Below are positions 8,132-13,742 of a stretch of DNA of 19,093 nucleotides, one piece after another. Both the position numbers and the translations under genes were made by a program. Positions within the stretch are counted from its first letter, which is position 1. Every line of letters starts with the position of its first letter. The DNA is taken from the NCBI GenBank assembly GCA_045649545.1, contig JAZRQE010000039.1:1-19093 (forward strand), written 5' to 3'. This stretch comes from UMGS172 sp045649545. GTDB taxonomy: Bacteria; Bacillota; Clostridia; Oscillospirales; Acutalibacteraceae. The notes beneath the pieces are model-generated. The model was not told the origin of the DNA. It did not search any database and saw only the letters and a program-made list of their open reading frames with translations.

Positions 8132-8536
8132 TTATACTTCCTTAAAAAATTCAAGCTCTTCCCCATCAGGCCCTTTAACGAAGGCTATGTTAATGGATAT
8201 TTTTTTTGGTTTTGAATCAAGCGGTACGGTTTTAGATGCTATAAGAGGCTCAAATCCTGCGTTCAAGGCGGTTTTATATGCAAAATCGACATCATCTACG
8301 TTGACTGCAAAATGTGCCCATTTACCCATAACTTTATATTCATCATTACCGTTTGCAAAAAGTTCAACTCGACCGCCATCACCAATATTCAGCATTACAA
8401 TCAGTTCTTTACCCTCGCCCCAACGGCAAACCTCTGTCATACCTAATGCTTTGTACATATTTAGACTCTTTTCTATATCGCAACACTTCAATGCAATATG
8501 CTGAAAACTCATACCTTTAATAATTTCATTAGACAT
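8132..8536 (-). CDS. VOC (glyoxalase/bleomycin-resistance fold) family protein
   Basis: This 134-aa single VOC module is made of two beta-alpha-beta-beta-beta repeats. All four expected metal positions are present: His13 (FQHIALKCCD), Glu58 (GGRVELFANG), His75 (KWAHFAVNV) and Glu129 (GEELEFFKEV). PDGEELEFF is the usual family ending. This fold includes lactoylglutathione lyase, methylmalonyl-CoA epimerase and fosfomycin-resistance enzymes; the substrate is not identifiable. ATG at 8534-8536 has AAAGGAG upstream. The gene has its own promoter and is a single-gene unit between two terminators or divergent promoters. Confidence 0.85.
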   Translation of the reverse strand: MSNEIIKGMSFQHIALKCCDIEKSLNMYKALGMTEVCRWGEGKELIVMLNIGDGGRVELFANGNDEYKVMGKWAHFAVNVDDVDFAYKTALNAGFEPLIASKTVPLDSKPKKISINIAFVKGPDGEELEFFKEV

Positions 8537-8573
8537 AAATTCTGACTCCTTTTATTATATTTTTCTAAAAATA

Positions 8574-8602
8574 ATTATAATATAATTTTCAGTGTAAATC
8601 AA
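8574..8602 (-). promoter_or_regulatory. Sigma-A promoter of the VOC gene
   Basis: On the minus strand TTGATT (8597-8602), a 17-bp spacer and TATAAT (8574-8579) lie about 40 bp upstream of the VOC start. It is divergent from the tRNA-Ser promoter, and the two -35 boxes lie about 10 bp apart. Confidence 0.7.
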
Positions 8603-8611
8603 TAAAAAGTG

Positions 8612-8640
8612 TTGACTTTTTATTAGTTTACAATTATAAT
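8612..8640 (+). promoter_or_regulatory. Sigma-A promoter of tRNA-Ser
   Basis: TTGACT (8612-8617), a 17-bp spacer and TATAAT (8635-8640) end about 22 bp before the mature tRNA 5' end. Confidence 0.85.
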
Positions 8641-8662
8641 ACATAGGTCAACTTAAAAGTAT

Positions 8663-8752
8663 GGAGCGATATCGAAGTGGTCATAACGGCCCTGACTCGA
8701 AATCAGGTAAACCCGCAAGGGTCCGAGGGTTCGAATCCCTCTCGCTCCGCCA
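8663..8752 (+). tRNA. tRNA-Ser(CGA), CCA encoded
   Basis: The 7-bp acceptor stem GGAGCGA/TCGCTCC (8663-8669 with 8742-8748) is followed by G and an encoded CCA. The anticodon arm CCTGA/TCAGG holds the loop CTCGAAA with anticodon CGA at 8698-8700, which reads UCG. A long variable arm (class II, CCC-GCAA-GGG core) and the T arm GAGGG-TTCGAAT-CCCTC complete a serine tRNA. It has its own promoter and terminator. Confidence 0.98.
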
Positions 8753-8757
8753 AAATA

Positions 8758-8794
8758 ACAGTTCGTCCTTTTGGGCGGACTGTTTTGTTTTTTT
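8758..8794 (+). terminator. Intrinsic terminator after tRNA-Ser
   Basis: An 11-bp stem (8758-8768 with 8773-8783, including G-T pairs) with a TTTT loop is followed by a T-rich run (8783-8794). Confidence 0.85.
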
Positions 8795-8803
8795 ATGGTT
8801 ACG

Positions 8804-8836
8804 AAAACGAGCCAACCACATTAGTTGGCTCGTTTA
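8804..8836. terminator. Hairpin terminator between tRNA-Ser and greA
   Basis: A perfect 12-bp stem (8805-8816 with 8824-8835) has a 7-base loop and sits 7 bp beyond the greA stop. The T run on the minus side is short (TTTT), so it may be a modest terminator for greA. Confidence 0.75.
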
Positions 8837-8842
8837 TTCTAA

Positions 8843-9343
8843 TTAATACGACAACAACGGTGCAGTGCCGTCATCTGTTCCCTTTTCAATAGAAACGATT
8901 TCTACGGTATACCCACCACCGTTCTCATTAGGAACAAACACCTTATCCCCTTTTCTTTTGCCTAAAATCGCCTGACCTAACGGAGACTCTTTACTTATAC
9001 GGCTTTCTAAAGGATTGCATCTTACTGTTGTCACAACCTGCACTTTTTCGGTTTCACCGTCATCAAACAACAGTTCAACAGTGTCATAAAGTCCAATTTC
9101 GTCGGCTGACGATTTATCCTCAATAATTCGGGCAGTTTTTATCATTTTTTCAAGGTATCTCATTCTGCCTTTGTTCTTATTAAGTGCCTGTTTTGCCGCC
9201 TTATACTCAAAATTTTCGCTCAAATCACCGTGTGAACGTGCCAATTGCACCTCTGCTATTTGTTCAGGCATTAGAACTAACTTTCGGTAGTCCAACTCCT
9301 CCTGCATTTTCTTTATATCTAAAGCTGTAAGTTCATTATTCAT
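8843..9343 (-). CDS. greA: Transcription elongation factor GreA
   Basis: This 166-aa protein inserts its N-terminal coiled coil into the secondary channel of RNA polymerase and stimulates cleavage of backtracked RNA. The coiled coil spans about residues 1-75, and its tip motif ARSHGDLSENFEYKAAK carries the acidic Asp and Glu that activate cleavage. The usual tip is GDLSENAEY, so Phe replaces Ala next to the key residues. The C-terminal FKBP-like domain (about 82-160) contains SPLGQAILGKRKGD, a strong GreA signature. The ATG has AGGAG 7 bases upstream and a near-consensus promoter at 9371-9399. It forms a single-gene unit. Confidence 0.96.
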   Translation of the reverse strand: MNNELTALDIKKMQEELDYRKLVLMPEQIAEVQLARSHGDLSENFEYKAAKQALNKNKGRMRYLEKMIKTARIIEDKSSADEIGLYDTVELLFDDGETEKVQVVTTVRCNPLESRISKESPLGQAILGKRKGDKVFVPNENGGGYTVEIVSIEKGTDDGTAPLLSY

Positions 9344-9370
9344 AATAAATCTCCTAAATTTTATGTGTAT

Positions 9371-9399
9371 ATTATAGCAAAATTTTAGTGCTCTTTCAA
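9371..9399 (-). promoter_or_regulatory. Sigma-A promoter of greA
   Basis: On the minus strand TTGAAA (9394-9399), a 17-bp spacer and TATAAT (9371-9376) lie just upstream of the greA ribosome binding site. Confidence 0.8.
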
Positions 9400-9450
9400 G
9401 GTTAAATATTCCAATACAATATTTGGAGCATTCCCATTTTACTGCATTGC

Positions 9451-9459
9451 TGCTATAAT
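9451..9459 (+). promoter_or_regulatory. Extended -10 promoter of the SH3/C39 gene
   Basis: TGCTATAAT is an extended -10 element (TG, one base, TATAAT). The -35 position, 17 bp upstream, reads TTCCCA and is weak, which fits an extended -10 promoter. Confidence 0.55.
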
Positions 9460-9500
9460 TTTTAAGGAACGCGTTTCAATTCATTAAAAAGGAGCGAAAA

Positions 9501-10466
9501 ATGAAAAAGATATTATCAACCATTATAACGACTGTAATGCTGTTTACAATTATATTAATACCCGGCGGTGCTAAAGCTGCCACAAAAAGCATTAAGGTAG
9601 GCGTTGTAGCTACCGAGTCCTCTAAATTAATGGTGCGTGAGTCAGCACAAAAAGGCTCAACCGTTATACACGTTTTAAATAAGGGTGACCATATCACTCT
9701 TATTTCAAAATCCGGTGACTGGTGGAAGGTCGAGTATTCAAAAGGTAAATACGGCTATTCAAGCACTCTGTATATCAAAGAAATCAGCACTAAAACGGCT
9801 ACTGTAGTTACCGAAAGCGGAAGTTTAAATATCAGAGCAGGTGCCGGAACATCATATAAGAGTATTGGTGTTGCACCAAAGAACAGTGCAGTTGCAGTTG
9901 TTTCCGAATCTAACGGATGGAGTAAAATTGTATTTAACGGCTCAAAAACCGGATATGTAAACTCAAAATATTTGATTTACAACAACTCTACTCAGACTGA
10001 TGCGATTAGTTTGAATGTTCCTAGTTTCAAGCAAACTGACAAGCGCTGGGCTAATGTGAAAATTGGCACTTCGGGAAAAACAATAGCCCAAATCGGATGT
10101 GTTACAACCGGAATCGCTATGATGGAGTCATTTAGAACCGGTACAACAATTTATCCTGATGCAATGTCTAAAAAGTTGAAATATACTTCCTCAGGTAATG
10201 TCTATTGGCCGAGCCACTTTAAAGCAGTTACAAGCAGTTCTAATTATCTAAAGAATATTAAAGAAAAATTAACTGAGGGTAAGCCGGTCTTGTTTGGTTC
10301 AAAAAACAAATATGGCAGTCAGCATTGGGTAGTCATTACCGGATTTAAAGGTGGCTCACTCACCGCATCTAATTTCACGATAAACAACCCCGGTTCAACC
10401 GACAGAACAAATTTACAACAGCATTTAAACAGTTACCCAACATTTTATAAGTTTTTCTATTATTAA
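9501..10466 (+). CDS. Secreted SH3-SH3-C39-like peptidase
   Basis: This 321-aa exported protein starts with a signal peptide (MKKILSTIITTVMLFTIILI) with a probable cleavage after AKA near residue 26. Two bacterial SH3 (SH3b) domains follow: about 32-93 (KLMVRESAQKGSTVIHVLNK) and about 100-160 (GSLNIRAGAGTSYKSIG). Such domains often bind cell-wall peptides. The C-terminus (about 170-321) is a C39-like papain fold, with the likely catalytic Cys200 in QIGCVTTGIAMM and His275 in SQHWVVITGF. The usual third residue, the Asp of a DP motif, is replaced by Asn (TINNPGS, Asn296). Wall-associated peptidase activity is plausible but unproven. The ribosome binding site is AAGGAG. It is a single gene with its own promoter and terminator. 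Confidence 0.85.
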   Translation: MKKILSTIITTVMLFTIILIPGGAKAATKSIKVGVVATESSKLMVRESAQKGSTVIHVLNKGDHITLISKSGDWWKVEYSKGKYGYSSTLYIKEISTKTATVVTESGSLNIRAGAGTSYKSIGVAPKNSAVAVVSESNGWSKIVFNGSKTGYVNSKYLIYNNSTQTDAISLNVPSFKQTDKRWANVKIGTSGKTIAQIGCVTTGIAMMESFRTGTTIYPDAMSKKLKYTSSGNVYWPSHFKAVTSSSNYLKNIKEKLTEGKPVLFGSKNKYGSQHWVVITGFKGGSLTASNFTINNPGSTDRTNLQQHLNSYPTFYKFFYY

Positions 10467-10509
10467 AATTAAAAGAACTGAGAGAACATGTTGTACTCAT
10501 GAGGACAGA

Positions 10510-10545
10510 AAAAAAGCTGTGTGGAATTTTCCACACAGCTTTTAA
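10510..10545. terminator. Bidirectional intrinsic terminator
   Basis: A stem of about 13 bp (10512-10524 with 10531-10543) has an A/T-rich loop. On the minus strand it is followed by a run of seven T, and on the plus strand by TTTT. It separates the SH3/C39 gene from the converging MATE gene. Confidence 0.88.
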
Positions 10546-10568
10546 CGTTATCTCACACCGTAATAAGT

Positions 10569-10591
10569 AGGAAAAATGTGCGACACATTTT
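10569..10591 (-). terminator. Short hairpin right after the MATE stop
   Basis: A perfect 8-bp stem (10573-10580 with 10584-10591) with a 3-base loop is followed on the minus strand by five T. It starts one base after the MATE stop codon and may act together with the stronger hairpin at 10510-10545. Confidence 0.55.
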
Positions 10592-10592
10592 C

Positions 10593-11918
10593 TTATAATA
10601 CTCTAAAAATATTTATATTTTCTTTTTTAAGTAAGAATGCAAATGCACCAAGAGAAACTAGGCTATCAAAAGCATTGCCGATGCCGAACAGTAAAGCAAT
10701 TCCAATAAGTGACGGTGTCCACACGCCTGTAGCATAAAGTATAAACGCTATGCCGTAATAGACTGTATTGGTAACTACCGATTCAAAAAGCATATAGTTT
10801 GTTTTGCCAAGTCCGTAGAATATAGAATCAAACACATTTTGGAAAGCATAAAGCACGTAAAAGCCAACCAATACAAGAACCAATTCAAACAGTTTATCAA
10901 CGTCAGTAAACTTCAAAACATTTGCCATAAACGGTTTCCAAAGTGGTATGCTAACAAGCCAAAAGGATGAAATTATTACAGTTATACAGAAGTAACCGAG
11001 ACTATTTTTACGGACATTTTCTTTATCGGTTGCGGTTTCCTGCTTAATAAGTTCGCCAAGTTGCAAAACAGGAAGTAACAGCCAACCCCAAATAAAGTTA
11101 TTTGCCACCCAATAGGTGCCTTGCTCGCCAACAACGTTCACCATTCGTGAAATCATCACCATATAAGCAACGTTACGAACAAGGGACTCAAGTCCTGAAA
11201 TGCTACCGATTTTTATAAACTCTTTCACCCACACGAAATTAAGTTTTACTCTGTCAAAAACATTGATGCTTTCTTTTGAGAGTAACATAAAGGATACAAC
11301 AAGCAAAACAATGTTCACAATAATATTTGAGTATCCTATTCCGTTTACGCCGAGGTTTAGTGATATGGGGAGCGATGACACTAGGAAAGTATCACAAACA
11401 AGACTAAGCACAAGTCTTGCAAAGGTTAGAACATAAAGATATTTACTTTTGTTTATAGTTACAAGTGCAACAAGTGTGAACTGTGTAAGTATTAAAAATA
11501 CATTTGCAACACTCTCAATGCGGATATATGTAGCCGAAGCATCAATAATGCTTACGTCTGTAGCCATTAACGATAAAAGCGGTTTTGTAAAGCAAACTAT
11601 AACGGCTGACAATACAAGGTATATCCCGAGTGACATTATAAGTCCTGTTTTCACACGGTTGGAAAATTCTTTTTTGTCGATTGCAACCTTACCTATGAAA
11701 TAAAAAAGCGGTAAAATGATTGCCTCATTTATGATATCATAAAGCAGATTCACCCACGATAATTGCCCTGCAATAGAGAAAGACCATTCGCCTGGCAAAG
11801 AACCGAGAAAGAACACTCGCACCGTTGTGTAAACAGTTGGACATAGTCCTAAAATAAGGAGTGCGAAATAGAGTTTGTAGTTGATGTTTGATAATGACAG
11901 TTTGATTTTGGAAAACAT
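10593..11918 (-). CDS. MATE family efflux transporter
   Basis: A 441-aa very hydrophobic protein with about 12 predicted membrane helices in two six-helix halves, matching the MatE family of Na+- or H+-driven multidrug and toxin exporters. The first half shows the pattern QLSWVNLLYDIINEAIILPL near the second helix and NGIGYSNIIVNIVLLVVSFM near the sixth. The second half begins at about 225 (WVKEFIKIGSISGLESLVRN). Substrate is unknown; MATE proteins export cationic drugs, flavins or lipid-linked compounds. The ATG has AAAGGGG about 10 bases upstream. Expression is probably controlled by the structured leader RNA and terminator at 11957-12126, so an inducing ligand or condition may exist. Confidence 0.85.
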   Translation of the reverse strand: MFSKIKLSLSNINYKLYFALLILGLCPTVYTTVRVFFLGSLPGEWSFSIAGQLSWVNLLYDIINEAIILPLFYFIGKVAIDKKEFSNRVKTGLIMSLGIYLVLSAVIVCFTKPLLSLMATDVSIIDASATYIRIESVANVFLILTQFTLVALVTINKSKYLYVLTFARLVLSLVCDTFLVSSLPISLNLGVNGIGYSNIIVNIVLLVVSFMLLSKESINVFDRVKLNFVWVKEFIKIGSISGLESLVRNVAYMVMISRMVNVVGEQGTYWVANNFIWGWLLLPVLQLGELIKQETATDKENVRKNSLGYFCITVIISSFWLVSIPLWKPFMANVLKFTDVDKLFELVLVLVGFYVLYAFQNVFDSIFYGLGKTNYMLFESVVTNTVYYGIAFILYATGVWTPSLIGIALLFGIGNAFDSLVSLGAFAFLLKKENINIFRVL

Positions 11919-11956
11919 AATAGTTTACCCCTTTACTCAATATTAGTAAAAAGGAC

Positions 11957-11989
11957 AAAAGAAAAGCATCTGCACAATAGTGCAGATGC
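11957..11989 (-). terminator. Intrinsic terminator ending the MATE leader
   Basis: A perfect 10-bp stem GCATCTGCAC (11966-11975 with 11980-11989) with a 4-base loop is followed on the minus strand by TTTTCTTTT. Its position between the leader RNA and the MATE ribosome binding site fits transcriptional attenuation. Confidence 0.88.
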
Positions 11990-12126
11990 CGAAAACTAAG
12001 ACAATAATCCCGTAATTGACGAGTCTGCGACCATAAGTGCATTTGCCAGAAGTTACCGCAAGTCTGTCAGGTTTACGGTAAGATTCCCGATTGCCAAAGC
12101 AACCGCCTAAGGTCACTATTTACCTG
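11957..12126 (-). ncRNA. Structured leader RNA of the MATE gene, riboswitch-like, class unknown
   Basis: An RNA starting near 12125 from its own promoter would run about 165 bases to an intrinsic terminator 40 bp before the MATE start. Four pairings can be read. A hairpin of 12089-12094 with 12099-12104 has a 4-base loop. A 9-bp hairpin of 12053-12061 with 12073-12081 has an 11-base loop. A long-range helix of 12111-12116 with 12027-12032 encloses both. The 5' end (12122-12127, UCAGGU) is perfectly complementary to the hairpin loop (12067-12072, ACCUGA), giving a pseudoknot or kissing contact. No ORF of note lies inside. It matches none of the riboswitch consensus sequences I know. It could also be an independent small RNA. 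Confidence 0.6.
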
Positions 12127-12131
12127 AGTTT

Positions 12132-12160
12132 ATTATATCAGAGCACCATAACCCAGTCAA
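12132..12160 (-). promoter_or_regulatory. Sigma-A promoter of the MATE leader
   Basis: On the minus strand TTGACT (12155-12160), a 17-bp spacer and TATAAT (12132-12137) place the transcript start near 12125, about 210 bp before the MATE start codon. Confidence 0.85.
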
Positions 12161-12260
12161 TTATTATATTTTTAAATTGCACATAATTAATAATAGTTTA
12201 CTATCATTTAGAGTACAACGCTTACGTTCAGTCCTTTTAAATTGAGATTAATATTAATTT

Positions 12261-12371
12261 TCAAAACGGTGACTCCAATTGCATGTATTGACCGTCAATT
12301 TCTCCGCAAGAGATTAACATTAAAAAAGAAACCACAAGCATAAACAATAAAACATATCTTATAGTTTTCAT
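12261..12371 (-). CDS. 36-aa lipoprotein-like small ORF
   Basis: The peptide begins MKTIRYVLLFMLVVSFLMLI and continues SCGEIDGQYMQLESPF before a TGA stop. A positively charged N-terminus, a hydrophobic stretch of about 15 residues and L-I-S-C at 19-22 make a lipobox. After lipidation and cleavage only about 15 residues would remain. The ATG (12369-12371) has AAGGAG 7 bases upstream, and a consensus-like promoter precedes it at 12397-12425, so expression is credible. Codon 2 onward shows no homology I recognise. It could be a small membrane-anchored lipopeptide, an entry-exclusion or signalling peptide, or the broken 5' end of a larger lipoprotein gene. Confidence 0.55.
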   Translation of the reverse strand: MKTIRYVLLFMLVVSFLMLISCGEIDGQYMQLESPF

Positions 12372-12396
12372 AAACTCACTCCTTACCTATACCATT

Positions 12397-12425
12397 ATTT
12401 TACAATACCTGACAAAGTATGTCAA
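12397..12425 (-). promoter_or_regulatory. Sigma-A promoter of the small lipoprotein-like ORF
   Basis: On the minus strand a perfect TTGACA (12420-12425), a 17-bp spacer and TAAAAT (12397-12402) lie about 26 bp upstream of the start codon. Confidence 0.75.
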
Positions 12426-12489
12426 TTTAATTAAAATGTTTAAGTGATAAATTAAAAGGAATAATATTTAAAATATTGTAAAAAAACTG

Positions 12490-12518
12490 TTGACAAAATG
12501 CAGTTTAGTTGTTATAAT
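12490..12518 (+). promoter_or_regulatory. Consensus sigma-A promoter of tRNA-Lys
   Basis: Perfect TTGACA (12490-12495), a 17-bp spacer and perfect TATAAT (12513-12518) end 22 bp before the tRNA. Confidence 0.92.
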
Positions 12519-12540
12519 ACCATAGTCGCTTAAAGCGTAT

Positions 12541-12616
12541 GAGTTATTAGCTCAGTTGGCAGAGCACTTGACTTTTAATCAAGGTGTCCGGGGTTCGAAT
12601 CCCCGATAGCTCACCA
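12541..12616 (+). tRNA. tRNA-Lys(UUU), CCA encoded
   Basis: The acceptor stem GAGTTAT/ATAGCTC contains one G-T pair and is followed by A and an encoded CCA (12614-12616). The D arm is GCTC/GAGC. The anticodon arm CTTGA/TCAAG holds the loop CTTTTAA with anticodon TTT at 12574-12576. The T arm is CGGGG-TTCGAAT-CCCCG. The last 18 bases are repeated 195 bp downstream. Confidence 0.98.
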
Positions 12617-12619
12617 AAA
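12599..12619 (+). repeat. Direct repeat copy 1 (tRNA-Lys 3' end)
   Basis: A 21-bp exact repeat covers the 3' side of the T stem, the acceptor 3' strand, the CCA and three following A. The second copy is at 12794-12814, offset 195 bp. Repeats of a tRNA 3' end are typical of attL/attR pairs left by integrases. Confidence 0.9.
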
Positions 12620-12654
12620 TAGGATAGTACCACCTGGTACTATCCTATTTTTTG
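12617..12654 (+). terminator. Intrinsic terminator after tRNA-Lys
   Basis: A 14-bp stem (12617-12630 with 12637-12650) is followed by a T run. It contains GGATAGTAC and its complement. Confidence 0.9.
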
Positions 12655-12669
12655 TTTTAATATGGATTT

Positions 12670-12707
12670 GAACCCCGCAGGGGTTCGTCGTAGCAGTCAC
12701 AATACCG
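12670..12707 (+). repeat. Imperfect 38-bp repeat, copy 1
   Basis: This 38-bp stretch starts GAACCCCGCAGGGGTTCG and ends ACAATACCG. It matches 12865-12902 at 34 of 38 positions, and all four differences are transitions. The offset is 195 bp, the same as for the tRNA-end repeat, so both belong to one tandem duplication. Its first half is a small palindrome, and on the minus strand it resembles a tRNA T arm (GGGGTTCAAATCC). Confidence 0.85.
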
Positions 12708-12740
12708 CGTAGGTATTGTGAACTGTGAAGTCTCGAGTAA

Positions 12741-12783
12741 GGCGATTATTTCGGGCACCACCCACAGTGGTCGAAATAACGCC
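12741..12783. repeat. Long imperfect inverted repeat (hairpin)
   Basis: GGCG-A-TTATTTCG (12741-12753) pairs with CGAAATAACGCC (12772-12783) over 12 bp with one bulged A. An inner ACCAC/GTGGT stem (12757-12761 with 12767-12771) has a 5-base loop and a 3-base bulge (GGC) on the 5' side. No T run follows, so this is not a terminator. It lies between the two tRNA 3'-end copies. Confidence 0.75.
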
Positions 12784-12793
12784 GACGGAGAGT

Positions 12794-12814
12794 ATCCCCG
12801 ATAGCTCACCAAAA
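12794..12814 (+). repeat. Direct repeat copy 2 (orphan tRNA-Lys 3' end)
   Basis: This is the exact second copy of the 21-bp tRNA 3'-end sequence at 12599-12619, without a functional tRNA body before it. A terminator hairpin follows, as after the real tRNA. Confidence 0.9.
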
Positions 12815-12848
12815 ACCGAAGGTATCTTTTGATACTTTCGGTTTTTTT
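12815..12848 (+). terminator. Intrinsic terminator after the second tRNA 3' end
   Basis: A 12-bp stem (12815-12826 with 12831-12842, one G-T pair) with a TTTT loop is followed by seven T (12842-12848). It lies at the same place in the duplicated unit as the hairpin at 12617-12654, but its sequence is different. Confidence 0.9.
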
Positions 12849-12864
12849 GTTAACTAATAGGTTC

Positions 12865-12902
12865 GAACCCCGCAAGGGTTCGTCATAACAGTTACAATAC
12901 CG
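12865..12902 (+). repeat. Imperfect 38-bp repeat, copy 2
   Basis: This is the partner of 12670-12707, with four transitions in 38 bp. The second unit loses similarity after 12902, at the terminator of the ABC operon. Confidence 0.85.
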
Positions 12903-12909
12903 ATATATG

Positions 12910-12940
12910 AAAAACCCGGAGCCGATAAGACTCCGGTTTT
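12910..12940 (-). terminator. Intrinsic terminator of the amino-acid ABC operon
   Basis: On the minus strand AAAACCGGAG pairs with CTCCGGGTTTT (one bulged G) across a 10-base loop and is followed by a T run. It starts 5 bp after the ATPase stop codon. Confidence 0.8.
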
Positions 12941-12944
12941 AATT

Positions 12945-13742
12945 TTATAACACTTTAGATAAGAAATCACGCAATCTCGGGTTTTTAGGGTTTTTGAAAA
13001 ACTCCTCTGGAGGTGCTTGTTCGATAATGACACCCTCATCAATAAATACAACCTCGGTACCAACTTCTTTTGCAAAGCCCATTTCGTGAGTAACAACAAC
13101 CATTGTCATACCCTCTCGGGCAAGTTCCTTCATAACCTCCAAAACCTCACCGACCATTTCAGGGTCGAGTGCCGATGTAGGCTCGTCAAAAAGTAAAACC
13201 TCGGGGTCCATACACAATGCACGGACAATTGCTACACGTTGCTTTTGACCTCCTGAAAGTTTAGAGGGATATTCATTTGCTCTATCTTTAAGACCAACCT
13301 TATCAAGCAGAGCATAAGCCTTTTTCTCAGCAGTTTCAACTATTTCTTTAGAACTGCGAATATCTGATTCGATATAATCCTTTTTAAGTAATTTTCTTAA
13401 TTTCGCAATGCGTGATTTTTTCTTGGCAATATAAATAGGTGCTAAAGTCATATTTTGCAGTACGGTTTTATTTTGAAATAGATTAAAATGTTGGAAAACC
13501 ATACCGATTTTTTGACGATGAACATTAATATCAACCGACATATCTGCAAGGTCAACATCATGGAAGAAGACGTTGCCTGATGTGGGGTCCTCCATACAAT
13601 TAATACAGCGTAACAGCGTACTCTTACCCGAACCTGACGGTCCCAAGATAACTTTGATTTCGCCTTTTTTTATAGAAAGGTTTACACCTTTGAGGACTTC
13701 GATATTGCCAAAGCTTTTATAAAGTTTACATATTTCTATCAC
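12945..13742 (-). CDS. Polar amino-acid ABC transporter, ATP-binding protein
   Basis: This 265-aa ABC ATPase of the GlnQ/HisP class powers uptake with the permease and binding protein upstream. Walker A is GPSGSGKST (34-42), the Q-loop is VFQHFNLFQN, the signature is LSGGQKQRVAI (162-172), Walker B is VLLFDEPTSALD (182-193) and the switch His is in VVVTHEMGF (216-224). The family is usually about 240-245 aa. The extra length is a Lys/Arg-rich insertion of roughly 20-25 residues at about 107-132, before the ABC signature. The start is GTG at 13740-13742 with GAGG close upstream, and it overlaps the permease gene by 17 bp. It is the last gene of the operon. Confidence 0.95.
   Translation of the reverse strand: MIEICKLYKSFGNIEVLKGVNLSIKKGEIKVILGPSGSGKSTLLRCINCMEDPTSGNVFFHDVDLADMSVDINVHRQKIGMVFQHFNLFQNKTVLQNMTLAPIYIAKKKSRIAKLRKLLKKDYIESDIRSSKEIVETAEKKAYALLDKVGLKDRANEYPSKLSGGQKQRVAIVRALCMDPEVLLFDEPTSALDPEMVGEVLEVMKELAREGMTMVVVTHEMGFAKEVGTEVVFIDEGVIIEQAPPEEFFKNPKNPRLRDFLSKVL

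Noticed and set aside
8661..8892. Two plus-strand ORFs (61 and 71 codons) through the tRNA-Ser region
   Set aside because: They overlap the tRNA and two terminators. Their residues GSNPSRS and RGFESLSLR are the usual false translation of a T arm.
9404..9424. AT-rich palindrome AAATATT...AATATTT between greA and the SH3/C39 gene
   Set aside because: A 7-bp A/T-only dyad is likely to arise by chance in such AT-rich DNA, and it does not align well with either promoter as an operator.
10467..10510. Possible hammerhead-like motif after the SH3/C39 gene (ACTCATGAGGACAG)
   Set aside because: The required CUGAUGA and GAAA core elements are not both present in the right order.
11737..12042. Minus-strand ORF of 101 codons overlapping the MATE start and leader
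   Set aside because: It crosses the leader terminator and the MATE coding start in another frame, and its composition looks non-coding.
11990..12126. Cobalamin riboswitch or T-box identity for the MATE leader
   Set aside because: GGGAA and a GACAG...GCGGUAACU stretch recall the cobalamin core, but the GGUG...CC pairing and the B12 box are missing. There is no T-box GGUGGUACCGCG segment.
12657..13099. Two minus-strand ORFs of 72 and 81 codons in the duplication region
   Set aside because: They run through terminators and repeats and overlap the ABC ATPase in another frame. Phrases such as RGSNP come from T-arm-like sequence, and no ribosome binding site is evident.
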